A DNA stretch of 64,000 nucleotides from NCBI RefSeq assembly GCF_015353075.1, contig NZ_CP064187.1, positions 2,046,001 through 2,110,000 on the forward strand. The letters are read 5' to 3'. The translations under genes and the position numbers were made by a program. Under the pieces are notes generated by a model that had not been told where the DNA came from, ran no database searches, and saw only the letters and a program-made list of their open reading frames with translations. Below, in pieces: positions 8,692 through 17,549 of the stretch. Origin of the DNA: Rhizobium sp. 007 (lineage in GTDB: Bacteria > Pseudomonadota > Alphaproteobacteria > Rhizobiales > Rhizobiaceae). Numbering within the stretch: position 1 is the stretch's first letter; each line of letters begins with the position of its first letter.

Positions 8692-9594
8692 TCACGGCTG
8701 CGGCGATGTCAGGCGCTTCCAGCTCTCGTCCATCTGATTGCGAAACCAGGTCATCTGCCGCTTGGCATATTGCCGTGTCGCGGCAGCACCCTTCTCGATC
8801 ACTTGGCTGCGCGTCATCTCGCCCTTCAGCATGGCTGCAATCTGCGAAACGCCGATCGCCTTCATCGCCGGCCTTTCCGATGAAAGGCCGAGTGCCAGCA
8901 GCGACTTGACTTCATCTTCCGCACCCTGCTCCAGCATTTTCTCGAAGCGCCCGTTGATGCGCTGGTGGAGCACGGCGCGTTCCGGCAGGACGATGATCTT
9001 TTCCGCACGCGCCGGATCGACGATCAGCGGCCCCGCCTGCCCTTGGAAGCGCAGGATCGATTGCCCCGTTGCCTCCACCACCTCCAAGGCACGCACGATG
9101 CGTTGCCCGTCCTGGATGCTGAGACTGCCGGCAGCGGCCGGATCGAGCTTGGCGAGTTCGGCATGCAGCGTTTCCGCGCCGTCATTCAGCAGGCGCGCCC
9201 GTAGCCGGTTGCGGATGTTTTCCGGTATCGCCGGCATATCCGACAGGCCGCCTGTCAGCGCCTTGAAATAAAGCCCCGTCCCGCCGACGAACACCGGCAA
9301 CTGTCCCTTGGCACGCAGACTGGGCAGCAATGCCGTGACATCCCGCAACCAGGTCCCCGTCGAATAGGCAGCGCCTGCTGGCACATGGCCGTACAGATGA
9401 TGTGGCACGCCCTGCATCTCCGCCTCGGACGGCCGCGCCGTCAGGATGCGCAGCGTGCCGTAGACCTGCATGCTGTCGGCGTTGATGACAGCGCCGCCGT
9501 GGCGTTTCGCCAGTTCCACGGCAAGCGCGGACTTGCCGCTGGCGGTCGGCCCGGTTATCAGGATCGCACTTGTTGCGCTCAGAAGGTTTTCCAT
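8692..9594 (-). CDS. miaA: tRNA dimethylallyltransferase
   Basis: A 300-residue enzyme that transfers a dimethylallyl group to N6 of adenosine-37 in tRNAs reading UNN codons. The P-loop GPTASGKS is at residues 15-22. It is followed by NADSMQVYGTLRILTARP, the substrate-Asp region, VGGTGLYFKALTGGLSDMP and a C-terminal TRQYAKRQMTWFRNQ that contacts the tRNA. The length is normal. The start codon abuts that of divergent serB with no bases between them, so its promoter must lie inside serB. Confidence 0.96.
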   Translation of the reverse strand: MENLLSATSAILITGPTASGKSALAVELAKRHGGAVINADSMQVYGTLRILTARPSEAEMQGVPHHLYGHVPAGAAYSTGTWLRDVTALLPSLRAKGQLPVFVGGTGLYFKALTGGLSDMPAIPENIRNRLRARLLNDGAETLHAELAKLDPAAAGSLSIQDGQRIVRALEVVEATGQSILRFQGQAGPLIVDPARAEKIIVLPERAVLHQRINGRFEKMLEQGAEDEVKSLLALGLSSERPAMKAIGVSQIAAMLKGEMTRSQVIEKGAAATRQYAKRQMTWFRNQMDESWKRLTSPQP

Positions 9595-10485
9595 ATGGCT
9601 CTCGTTGCCACGCTTGTTGCCAATCCGTCAAATCCCGTTCTCACGCCGAGGCTTGCCGAACAGGCCGCCGAAACCGTGACGGCATCCGGGCTCTACTGGC
9701 TGGCAGACGGCATCGCCTGCGATATCGCCCTTCGCGACGGCACCGATCCGCAAGCGGCGGAGGCGAATATCCTCGCGGCCATCGCCAGCGCACCGATCGA
9801 TCTGGTCGTCCAGGAGGCCGATACGCGCCGCAAGAAACTGCTGATCGCCGACATGGATTCGACGATGATCGGGCAGGAGTGCATTGACGAGCTCGCAGCC
9901 GAAGTCGGCCTTAAGGACAAGGTCGCCGCGATCACCGCCCGCGCCATGAACGGCGAGATCGCTTTCGAACCCGCACTGCGCGAACGCGTTGCACTCCTGA
10001 AAGGCCTGCCGGTTTCAGTTATCGACGAGGTTATCGCCAAGCGCATCACGCTGACGCCCGGCGGCCCGGAATTGATCGCCACGATGAAATCGAAGGGCTA
10101 TTATACCGCCCTCGTCTCCGGCGGCTTCACCGTCTTCACCAGCCGGATCGCCGCAACTCTGGGCTTCGACGAAAACCGCGCCAACATTCTTCTTGAAGAG
10201 GGAGCCTTGCTCTCCGGCTTCGTGGCCGAGCCGATCCTCGGCAAGCAGGCGAAGGTGGATGCACTCAGCGAAATTTCCGCAAGGCTCGGTATCTCCACCG
10301 AAGAAGCAATCGCCGTCGGCGACGGCGCCAACGATCTCGGCATGATCCACCTCGCCGGCTCCGGCGTCGCCCTGCACGCCAAACCCACCGTCGCCGCCGA
10401 AGCGAAAATGCGCATCAACCACGGCGATCTAACCGCCCTGCTTTATATCCAGGGTTACCGGAAGACGGATTTTGTGACGCCATGA
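9595..10485 (+). CDS. serB: Phosphoserine phosphatase
   Basis: A 296-residue HAD-family phosphatase that makes serine from phosphoserine. An N-terminal ACT-like domain (residues 1-75) is followed by the HAD core: motif I DMDSTM with nucleophile Asp86 and acid/base Asp88, motif II LVSGGFTVF and motif III GDGANDLGMI. The start MALVATLVANPSNP follows the family. Its ATG directly adjoins the miaA ATG (CATATG). It overlaps the following acetyltransferase by four bases (ATGA), so the two are probably translated together. Confidence 0.95.
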   Translation: MALVATLVANPSNPVLTPRLAEQAAETVTASGLYWLADGIACDIALRDGTDPQAAEANILAAIASAPIDLVVQEADTRRKKLLIADMDSTMIGQECIDELAAEVGLKDKVAAITARAMNGEIAFEPALRERVALLKGLPVSVIDEVIAKRITLTPGGPELIATMKSKGYYTALVSGGFTVFTSRIAATLGFDENRANILLEEGALLSGFVAEPILGKQAKVDALSEISARLGISTEEAIAVGDGANDLGMIHLAGSGVALHAKPTVAAEAKMRINHGDLTALLYIQGYRKTDFVTP

Positions 10486-11048
10486 CAGTGATCGCGACGA
10501 CGGACCGCCTGCTTTTGCGCAATTGGACAGATGCGGACCGGCCGCTTTTCCACGAGATCAATTCCGATCCTGAAGTGATGGAATTCTTCGCCTTTCGCCG
10601 CGACCGCGCCGAAGCAGATTCGATGCTGGATAATATCCGCAATGCCATCGCCACGGACGGGCTTGGTTTTTATGCCATGGCACTGAAAGAAACCGATGAG
10701 CCGATCGGCTTTTGCGGCCTCTGGAGGCCCGAACTCGAACCGTTCCTCCCGGCAGGCACCATCGAAATCGGCTGGCGTCTTGCCAAACGGCATTGGGGCA
10801 AGGGATATGTGACGGAAGCGGGAGAAGCATCACTTCGCCATGGTTTCACTCAGTTCAATCCTCCCGAAATCGTCTCTTTTGCGGTAGCGGACAATCATCG
10901 TTCCACCGCAGTCATGCGCCGACTTGGCCTACACCACGATCCGGACCGCGATTTCGATCATCCCCGAATTCCCGACACGCATCCGCATCTGAAACGCCAC
11001 GTGCTCTATGCGATCAGCCGTCAGCAATGGGAACGAACGATCGGCTGA
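10482..11048 (+). CDS. GNAT acetyltransferase, RimJ/RimL-like
   Basis: A 188-residue N-acetyltransferase. The N-terminal TDRLLLRNWTDAD is the usual opening of RimJ/RimL-type enzymes. The acetyl-CoA region reads EIGWRLAKRHWGKGYVTEAG, and VADNHRSTAVMRRLGL is the C-terminal core. The substrate could be a ribosomal protein, another protein or a small molecule; sequence does not decide. Its ATG overlaps the serB stop (ATGA), which suggests one operon. Confidence 0.88.
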   Translation: MTVIATTDRLLLRNWTDADRPLFHEINSDPEVMEFFAFRRDRAEADSMLDNIRNAIATDGLGFYAMALKETDEPIGFCGLWRPELEPFLPAGTIEIGWRLAKRHWGKGYVTEAGEASLRHGFTQFNPPEIVSFAVADNHRSTAVMRRLGLHHDPDRDFDHPRIPDTHPHLKRHVLYAISRQQWERTIG

Positions 11049-11174
11049 CACCGATTACCCATGCGCGACAGAGACAGGAGAATGTCGTGCTGTTGTCGTA
11101 TCGTCGTCACTGGCGCAGACATCGGTGCGGAGCGGTTCACCAGTTCCTGAAAGGATCAGCCATTCCGCGTTTTG

Positions 11175-12785
11175 TTATTCCATTGGCACTGCGATGAACC
11201 GCAGATCGCCGTTTGCCGAGGCGATCATCAGCTGCGCGTTGCGGCGGCCTTCCTGCTTCAACGACTGCACCTTCGCAGCCACGGCATCCGGCGACTTCAT
11301 GAATTCCTGGGCGACCTCGACGATCACGTCGCCGGCCTTCAGGCCCTTTTCGGCGGCGGCCGAGCCGGGTGCCACCTCGGTCACCACGACGCCGTCCACG
11401 CTTTCCGCAATGCCGAAGGTCTTGCGGATCTCGGGGCTGAGCTGCGACAGCGAGAGGCCGAGCACATCCTTCGGCGTCCTGGCATCGGGCGTCACCGGCG
11501 CCTGCTGATCGGTCTGGCCCTTGCCGTCGGGTGCCGGCTGGACCTGATCCTGATCGGGATTCGGCTCGTCCATGTCGTCGTTCTCCTCCGGATCAGGATT
11601 GATCACACCATCCGGAGAGGTATCAGCGTCGTTGGAAGCGGCCTGATCGCTGTCCTCCAGACGACCGAGCGTCACCTTGACAGTCTGCTCCTTGCCGTCA
11701 CGCAGCACCACGACGTCCACTTCCTTGCCGACTGGGCTTTCGGCCACGACACGCGGTAGGTCGCGCATCTCATTGACTGGCTTGCCGTCGAATTTCAGGA
11801 TGACGTCGCCCGCCTTGATCGAACCGTTGTCGACCGGCCCGCCCTTGATGACACCGGCGACGAGCGCACCCTTGGCGGTATCGAGACCCAGGCTGTCGGC
11901 CACGTCGTCGGTGACCGGCTGGATGCGCACGCCGAGCCAGCCGCGGCGCGTTTCTCCGAATTCGCGAAGCTGGTTGACCACTCCCGCAGCAAGCTCCGAA
12001 GGCACCGAAAAGCCGATACCGATCGAGCCGCCGCTCGGCGAAATGATGGCCGTGTTGATACCGATCACCTCGCCCTTCATGTTGAAGAGCGGACCGCCGG
12101 AATTGCCCTTGTTGATCGCCGCATCGGTCTGGATGAAGTTGTCGTACGGGCCTGCGTTGATATTGCGGCCGCGGCCGGAAATGATGCCGACAGTCACCGA
12201 CCCGCCGAAACCAAACGGATTGCCGATCGCCATCACCCAGTCGCCGATGCGCATGTCGCTAGAATCACCAAACTTCACGGCCGTCAGCGGCGTCCTCGGT
12301 TCGACCTTCAGTACCGAAAGATCGGTCTTCGTGTCCGTTCCGATGAGCTTGGCTTTCAGCTTGGTGCCATTGGCAAAATTGACCTCGATGTCGTCTGCGC
12401 CCTCGATCACGTGGTTGTTGGTGACGATATAACCCGATGGATCGATGACGAAGCCGGAGCCGAGCGAGCTGACATTGTGGTTGCCGCCCTGGCCGCCCTG
12501 CTGCTTATTGAAGAAGTCGTTGAAGAATTCCTGGAACGGCGAGCCGTCCGGTGCGCGCGGCGCCGGGCCGGCACCTTCATCGCCCTTGATGTTCTGCGAG
12601 GTGGAGATGTTCACCACCGCATCGAGAAGCCCTTCAGCAAGATCGGCAACAGAGGCCGGACCATTCAACGGAGGCGTGCTCTGCGCTTCAGCAGCGCCGG
12701 TCAGACCAATATTTGCCAGAAGTGCAACACCGGCCAGGAGAGCGAGCGATCGTCTGAAGGTCGGGCGTGTCGTGGGGGCCATCAA
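11175..12785 (-). CDS. degP: DegP/HtrA-type periplasmic serine protease
   Basis: A 536-residue Do-family protease. After a signal peptide (cleavage near AAEA at residue 34) comes a trypsin-like domain with His125 (TNNHVIEG), Asp155 (TDLSVLKV) and Ser229 (NKGNSGGPLF). Two PDZ domains follow, at about 275-365 and 440-525. Between them lies an unusual linker of about 60 residues that is very rich in Asp, Asn, Pro and Gln. The protein degrades or refolds damaged envelope proteins. It is downstream of hflK-hflC and a DUF2065 gene on the same strand, a common alphaproteobacterial quality-control cluster. Which of several rhizobial Do paralogues it is remains unclear. Confidence 0.93.
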   Translation of the reverse strand: MMAPTTRPTFRRSLALLAGVALLANIGLTGAAEAQSTPPLNGPASVADLAEGLLDAVVNISTSQNIKGDEGAGPAPRAPDGSPFQEFFNDFFNKQQGGQGGNHNVSSLGSGFVIDPSGYIVTNNHVIEGADDIEVNFANGTKLKAKLIGTDTKTDLSVLKVEPRTPLTAVKFGDSSDMRIGDWVMAIGNPFGFGGSVTVGIISGRGRNINAGPYDNFIQTDAAINKGNSGGPLFNMKGEVIGINTAIISPSGGSIGIGFSVPSELAAGVVNQLREFGETRRGWLGVRIQPVTDDVADSLGLDTAKGALVAGVIKGGPVDNGSIKAGDVILKFDGKPVNEMRDLPRVVAESPVGKEVDVVVLRDGKEQTVKVTLGRLEDSDQAASNDADTSPDGVINPDPEENDDMDEPNPDQDQVQPAPDGKGQTDQQAPVTPDARTPKDVLGLSLSQLSPEIRKTFGIAESVDGVVVTEVAPGSAAAEKGLKAGDVIVEVAQEFMKSPDAVAAKVQSLKQEGRRNAQLMIASANGDLRFIAVPME

Positions 12786-12884
12786 GCTTCCTCTTATGCG
12801 GTCAAAGCGGCAGTCTGACCATCAACATAGGGCGGAATGATGGAGCGTGAAATCACCTTTTCGCGAAATCCCGTGCAATCTGCG

Positions 12885-13070
12885 TCAGCGTCTGACGAAC
12901 CAGACAAGCACGACACCGAGCACGACGGCGCCAAGTCCGAAGATGCGTAGCTGGCGCTCCGGAACCGTCGGAAGCAGCCGGGCCATCTCGACAAGAAAAC
13001 GAGGGGCCAGTGCGTAGACCAGCCCCTCGATGATGAGAAAGAAAGCGATTCCTGTCAGGAAATCCTGCAT
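12885..13070 (-). CDS. DUF2065 family small membrane protein
   Basis: A 61-residue protein with two membrane helices (FLTGIAFFLIIEGLVYALAP and LRIFGLGAVVLGVVLVWFVR). The pattern IEGLVYALAP ... ERQLRIFGL identifies DUF2065. Members are typically encoded just after hflC, as here, ten bases after its stop, and probably act with the HflKC membrane complex, though no activity is known. Confidence 0.85.
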   Translation of the reverse strand: MQDFLTGIAFFLIIEGLVYALAPRFLVEMARLLPTVPERQLRIFGLGAVVLGVVLVWFVRR

Positions 13071-13079
13071 CCGGATGCG

Positions 13080-14012
13080 TCAGTTTGATGGGACCGCAGG
13101 TGCCGGGGCTTGAGGTGGAGCCGGAGGCGTCGTGCCCTTGGAATTGTCGAAATACCGGAAGAATTCCGTATTCGGCGACAGCACCAGCGTCGTATCCTGG
13201 GACGACAGCGCGGAGGAATAGGCCGCCATCGAGCGGTAGAACTCGAAGAACGACGGATCCTTGCTGAAGGAGTCTGCGAAGATGCGGTTGCGCTCGGCAT
13301 CGCCCTGACCGCGGATGATTTCCGCATCGCGCTGGGCTTCCGCCGTGAACTCGACCACCTGGCGATCGGCGATAGCCCGGCGCCGCTGGCCCTCTTCGGT
13401 GCCTTGCGCGCGCAGCAGCTCGGCCTCGGCGAGACGCTCGGCCCGCATGCGGCCATAAGTCTGCGGCGCCACCTGCTGAGTCAGGTCGGTCCGGCGGATA
13501 CGCACGTCCTGGATATTGATGCCGAGATTTTCGGCGTCGCCATGCAGGTCGTCGCGCACTTCGAGCATCATCGCCACGCGCTCGTCCGAAAGGGCGGCAT
13601 CAAAGTCGCGCAGACCGTAGACACGGCGGAGCGACGAATCGAGCTGGGTGCGAAGGCGCGCTTCGGCGGCCTCGCGGTCGCCCGATACCGTCTCGCGGAA
13701 CTTGCGCACGTCCTTGATGTCGTAGATCACGAAAGCATCGACGTCGAACGTCGAACCGCCGCGAACCTGGACGCGAATATTGTCAAGGTCGAAGCGCAGC
13801 GCCTGCTTCTCGACGATCTGGACGCGATCGGCATCCATGAAGGCGAGCGGCAGCTTGAAGTAGATGCCCGGCTCCGTCTTCACCGACTGGATCTGGCCGA
13901 AGCGCACGACGATTGCCTGCTCGCGCGCATTGACCACGAAGACCGAGGAATAAGCGATGACAAGCACAACGGCGAGCAGGATGATGATAACGGGAAGTCT
14001 GTTCGATGTCAT
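13080..14012 (-). CDS. hflC: HflC, SPFH-domain modulator of FtsH protease
   Basis: A 310-residue stomatin/prohibitin-family membrane protein with one N-terminal helix (residues 7-26). The SPFH domain follows (SVFVVNAREQAIVVRFGQ, then IYFKLPLAF and DVRIRRTDLTQQV), then a helical segment rich in Arg, Ala and Glu (YGRMRAERLAEAELLRAQG) and a Pro/Ala-rich end. With HflK it forms a large inner-membrane assembly that surrounds and restrains FtsH. It starts three bases after the hflK stop. Confidence 0.95.
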   Translation of the reverse strand: MTSNRLPVIIILLAVVLVIAYSSVFVVNAREQAIVVRFGQIQSVKTEPGIYFKLPLAFMDADRVQIVEKQALRFDLDNIRVQVRGGSTFDVDAFVIYDIKDVRKFRETVSGDREAAEARLRTQLDSSLRRVYGLRDFDAALSDERVAMMLEVRDDLHGDAENLGINIQDVRIRRTDLTQQVAPQTYGRMRAERLAEAELLRAQGTEEGQRRRAIADRQVVEFTAEAQRDAEIIRGQGDAERNRIFADSFSKDPSFFEFYRSMAAYSSALSSQDTTLVLSPNTEFFRYFDNSKGTTPPAPPQAPAPAVPSN

Positions 14013-14015
14013 GGC

Positions 14016-15095
14016 TCAACCTCCCTGCTGTGCCGGTTTGCCGATCTCGTTGAGCGGCAGGTAGGGAACGATCCCCTGCTTCTCATCGATCACGACCTTC
14101 TTGGAATTCTTCAGCACCTGTTCCATCGTCTCGAGGAACAGGCGCTTGCGGGTCACTTCGGGAGCCTTCGAATATTCTTCGTTGATGGCAGTGAACCGCT
14201 GCGCCTCACCGTCCGCTTCCTTGACGACACGGTCCTTGTAGGCAGCCGCTGCTTCGCGAATCTGGGCCGCGTCGCCTCGTGCCTGGCCGAGCTTCTGGTT
14301 GGCATACTGGTTCGCTTCTTCGACGAGGCGTTGCTTGTCCTGTTCGGCGCGCTGCACCTCTTCGAAGGCATCGGCGACATCGCGCGGCGGCGCCACGTCC
14401 TGAATGGTGACCGCGGTTACCGCCATGCCCGCATTGTAACGGTCCATCGTGCCCTGCACGATGGCGGCAACCTCCGTTTCGATCGGCTGGCGGTTGTTGC
14501 GGAAGGCATCCTGCGCCGGGCGCCGGCCAATGATTTCGCGCATGGCGCTTTCAGCCACCTGCTGCAGCGTTTCGGCCGGGTTTTCGACGTTGAAGAGATA
14601 GGCCTTGGGATCGATGACGGTGAAGAAGACCGAGAACTCGACGTTCAGGATGTTCTGGTCGCCCGACAGCATGAGACCTGTCGAAGACGATGCCGACGTC
14701 GAACCGATATTCTGCTGCTGCACCGTCACCTTGACGATCTCGACGGTTTCCATCGGCCAGAGGTGGAAATGCAGCCCCGGCGTCGAAATCTCTTCCTTCG
14801 GCTGGCCAAAGCGAAGCTCGACACCACGCTCGTCCGGCTGGACGATGTAGATGCATTGGAAAAGCCAGAAGACGACAAGAACCGCGGCAATAATCACTGC
14901 CACGCCGCCGTTGAAACCGCCGGGTACGATGTTGCGGAGCTGATCCTGGCCGCGTCGGATGATATCTTCCAGATCGGGCGGCCCGCCCCGGCCGCCGCGC
15001 GGGCGGTTCGGCCCCTGCCCCCACGGTCCCTGATTATTACCGCCGCCGCCGCCCCATGGGCCGCCGCCGCCATTCTGATTGCTCCAGGGCATCAA
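14016..15095 (-). CDS. hflK: HflK, SPFH-domain modulator of FtsH protease
   Basis: A 359-residue partner of HflC. The first 40 residues are nearly all Gly, Asn, Pro and Trp, a typical HflK N-terminus on the cytoplasmic side. One membrane helix spans about residues 63-84 and leads into the SPFH domain (VQPDERGVELRFGQPKEE, then GLHFHLWPMETVEIV). A long coiled region follows (VQRAEQDKQRLVEEANQYAN). It heads the hflK-hflC-DUF2065-degP group. folA lies upstream on the same strand, separated by 146 bases that probably hold the promoter. Confidence 0.95.
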   Translation of the reverse strand: MMPWSNQNGGGGPWGGGGGNNQGPWGQGPNRPRGGRGGPPDLEDIIRRGQDQLRNIVPGGFNGGVAVIIAAVLVVFWLFQCIYIVQPDERGVELRFGQPKEEISTPGLHFHLWPMETVEIVKVTVQQQNIGSTSASSSTGLMLSGDQNILNVEFSVFFTVIDPKAYLFNVENPAETLQQVAESAMREIIGRRPAQDAFRNNRQPIETEVAAIVQGTMDRYNAGMAVTAVTIQDVAPPRDVADAFEEVQRAEQDKQRLVEEANQYANQKLGQARGDAAQIREAAAAYKDRVVKEADGEAQRFTAINEEYSKAPEVTRKRLFLETMEQVLKNSKKVVIDEKQGIVPYLPLNEIGKPAQQGG

Positions 15096-15241
15096 AACCT
15101 CGTTGTTCGTTAAACTCCCAATCGCATCGTGCCCGCGGGGGCGGCAGGCTTTAAGCGATTGTGACCGTTATAGGTATCGCCGCAGCTGCTTTCAACGCGG
15201 CATGAAGAACTTGGCGATATTTATTGATAAATATTTCGTTT

Positions 15242-15760
15242 TCAGGCGCTGCGGCGCTCATAGACGACGAAGCGCGTCGGATAATTGTCCTTTTCCCCTG
15301 CCGGTACATCGATTTCTTCAATTACCATCCAGGCGGCAGGGTCGATCGAAGGGAAGGATGTGTCGCCCGCAACATGGGTTTGCACATGCGTGACGCACAT
15401 CCGGTCTGCAAGCGCCATTGCCTGCGCATAGATTTCTCCGCCGCCGGCGATGATGATCTCGGTCTGGCCAGTCTCGCGCGCCAGCCTTTCGGCAATCCCG
15501 ATCGCCTCGGGAAAAGAACGCGCCATTGTCACATCCGATTGCTCGATCGTCGCGTGCCGGGAAATCACCACATGCGGGCGCCCGGGCAGCGGCTTGCCAA
15601 AACTCTCATATGTCTTGCGCCCGACCACGAGCGGCTTGCCGAGCGTCATTGCCTTGAAGCGCTTGAGATCGGTCGAAAGCCGCCAGGGCATATCGCCGTC
15701 GCGTCCGATGACGCCATTTTCGGCCACGGCAACGACGATGGTCTTTCTGATGTCGGACAT
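15242..15760 (-). CDS. folA: Dihydrofolate reductase
   Basis: A 172-residue enzyme that reduces dihydrofolate to tetrahydrofolate with NADPH. It shows VVAVAENGVIGRDGDMPWRL, with the catalytic Asp in the DLKRFK helix region, VVGRKTYESFG for NADPH, and IIIAGGGEIYAQAM. AGGAAG lies five bases ahead of the chosen start. It lies near thyA, which produces dihydrofolate, with two small genes between; this proximity is common. Confidence 0.94.
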   Translation of the reverse strand: MSDIRKTIVVAVAENGVIGRDGDMPWRLSTDLKRFKAMTLGKPLVVGRKTYESFGKPLPGRPHVVISRHATIEQSDVTMARSFPEAIGIAERLARETGQTEIIIAGGGEIYAQAMALADRMCVTHVQTHVAGDTSFPSIDPAAWMVIEEIDVPAGEKDNYPTRFVVYERRSA

Positions 15761-15962
15761 GAACTTCCTGAGGTTGAAGGGACGGCTTGGCCCGCCGGAT
15801 CTACCGCCGGGCCGGCCAACAAGCAAGAGAGGCTCGATAAAATCCCGTCCACGCCTGCGGGCACGTCCGAATGCGAGATATCGCAACGCAGCATAAGCAA
15901 TTCGTAAACCACGCCGTACGTTTCAATTTTACTCCAGAAAATGCTACGTTAAGTTGAGTTTT

Positions 15963-16229
15963 ATGGGAAACAGATCTGCGCAAAACAATCGGCCGAGCCG
16001 CATCGACCTCGTCATCGTCGCCATGGCGGCGGGGCTTTTCGCGTGGGTTGTCACAGGCGGCAAGGCCGGTTCTCCGGTAACGACAGGCCTGGGCACGGCA
16101 TTCGCCTGGCATTTTATGGGCTTTCCGATCATCCCCGTGAAACGCAAGGAACGCATGCTCGGTCGGTTCGGAAAGCGTCTGTTAACGGCTGTCGGCCTAA
16201 TCCGGAAAGATGACGGAAGGCTGATGTGA
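15963..16229 (+). CDS. Small membrane protein of unknown function
   Basis: An 88-residue protein with a hydrophobic segment near residues 16-35 (LVIVAMAAGLFAWVVTGG) and a weaker one near 45-60, and a basic C-terminal half (PVKRKERMLGRFGKRLL). No family recognised. The ATG is chosen over a TTG nine bases upstream; neither has a strong ribosome site. The next small gene begins immediately at its stop codon, so the two form a pair between folA and thyA. Expression is not proven. Confidence 0.5.
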   Translation: MGNRSAQNNRPSRIDLVIVAMAAGLFAWVVTGGKAGSPVTTGLGTAFAWHFMGFPIIPVKRKERMLGRFGKRLLTAVGLIRKDDGRLM

Positions 16230-16445
16230 ATGATGAATGCGATGCCTCGATTTGACGTGATCTGCGACCCGATGAACCAATGGATCGTCTGGGACCACGT
16301 CACGGAGTCGCCTGCGTCGTTCGGCGGACAGATCCTCGACGGGCTGGACGAGCAGGAGGCAGGCCGGCTCGCGAAAGTCATGAACGAGCTTCACGGAAGT
16401 CAGCAAGCACTTGCCGATTGCAACGGAAAGCGCTCGGTCCGCTAG
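16230..16445 (+). CDS. Small protein of unknown function
   Basis: A 71-residue soluble protein starting directly after the stop of the preceding gene. The phrase DVICDPMNQWIVWDHVTESPASFGGQ is followed by a short helix (LDEQEAGRLAKVMNELHG). The MNQWIVWD-like core suggests a conserved short domain, but I cannot name it. It is convergent with thyA, their ends being 12 bases apart. Confidence 0.5.
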   Translation: MMNAMPRFDVICDPMNQWIVWDHVTESPASFGGQILDGLDEQEAGRLAKVMNELHGSQQALADCNGKRSVR

Positions 16446-16457
16446 GACAATCGTCCG

Positions 16458-17375
16458 TCAGACGGCGACCGGGGCATCGATCCGATCGTGCGACTGATAT
16501 CCTACGACCTCGAAATCGTCGATCCGATAACCGTCGATCTCGTCGGGCTCGCGCGTCAGCACCAGCTTGGGAAAGGGCATGGGCTTGCGCGCAAGCTGCT
16601 CTTTGGCCTGATCGAGGTGGTTCAGGTAGAGATGCGTATCGCCTCCGACCCAGATGAGTTCACCCCGATCCATCTGCACCTGCTGGGCGACCATAGCAAG
16701 CAATGCTGCCTGCTGGCATATATTGAAAGGCGCGCCAAGGAAAATATCGCAGGAGCGCTGGTTCACGAGCATGGAAAGCTGCGGCCGGCCGCTGCCGCGC
16801 TGCAGTCCGGAAACGTGAAACTGATAGGTCATATGGCACGGAGGAAGCGCCATCTGATCAATCTCGCCCACATTCCAGGCGTGGAACAGCATGCGCCGGC
16901 TCGTCGGATTGGTCTTGAGGCTATGGACGAGCGCGCCGATCTGATCGTGTTCAACCCCGTTCCGGTCAAGCCACCGCCTCCACTGCTTGCCGTAGACCGG
17001 TCCGAGATCGCCCCATTTCGCCGCGAAAGCGTCGTCTTCGAGAACGCGCTTTTCGAACCGGTCCTGGGATATCTCCTCGCCCGTCGCCTTGCGGTAAGCA
17101 GCAAGCGGCCAGTCCGTCCATATCTTGACGTTTTCCTTGAGCAGCGACTGGATGTTCGTCTGCCCGGTCAGAAACCAGAGCATCTCCTTCACCGCCGTCT
17201 TCCAGAAGACCTTCTTGGTCGTAAACGCCGGGAAGCTGCCGTCCGAAAGATCGAAGCGCATCATCGCGCCGAACGTCGAAAGCGTGCCCTCGCCGGTGCG
17301 ATCCATCCGCCGATCGCCCTTCTCCAGCAGATGGGACATGATGTCTAGATATTGATATTCAGGATGACGCTGCAT
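16458..17375 (-). CDS. thyA: Thymidylate synthase
   Basis: A 305-residue folate-dependent enzyme that methylates dUMP to dTMP. It has RTGEGTLSTFGAMMRFDL at the phosphate/Arg region, catalytic Cys180 in MALPPCHMTYQF, and RSCDIFLGAPFNI for substrate binding. It carries the longer insert between residues 75 and 125 (NIQSLLKENVKIW ... KWGDLGPVYGKQWRRW), as in the roughly 316-residue Lactobacillus casei type, not the 264-residue E. coli form. The start is at MQRHPEYQYL; an upstream extension is not family-like. It is divergent from the tmRNA gene. Confidence 0.95.
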   Translation of the reverse strand: MQRHPEYQYLDIMSHLLEKGDRRMDRTGEGTLSTFGAMMRFDLSDGSFPAFTTKKVFWKTAVKEMLWFLTGQTNIQSLLKENVKIWTDWPLAAYRKATGEEISQDRFEKRVLEDDAFAAKWGDLGPVYGKQWRRWLDRNGVEHDQIGALVHSLKTNPTSRRMLFHAWNVGEIDQMALPPCHMTYQFHVSGLQRGSGRPQLSMLVNQRSCDIFLGAPFNICQQAALLAMVAQQVQMDRGELIWVGGDTHLYLNHLDQAKEQLARKPMPFPKLVLTREPDEIDGYRIDDFEVVGYQSHDRIDAPVAV

Positions 17376-17549
17376 CCGTGTCTCCCCGTGTGCGATCACA
17401 TGGTCGCGGCCGATTCCGTTTCCCAATTTAGGCGCTTCTGCCGCTGAAACCAACTGTGCGGAGGCTTATCCCGGCAATTCTCATGCTGCCTGCAACGGTT
17501 TTGTGACGTATCCCCTTTCCATGCGCTTCGGAAAACACTATATCAGCCT

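Noticed and set aside
13110..15113. A 667-codon open frame antisense to hflC and hflK
   Set aside because: It runs across two clear genes and their junction; a GC-rich genome readily leaves the opposite strand open.
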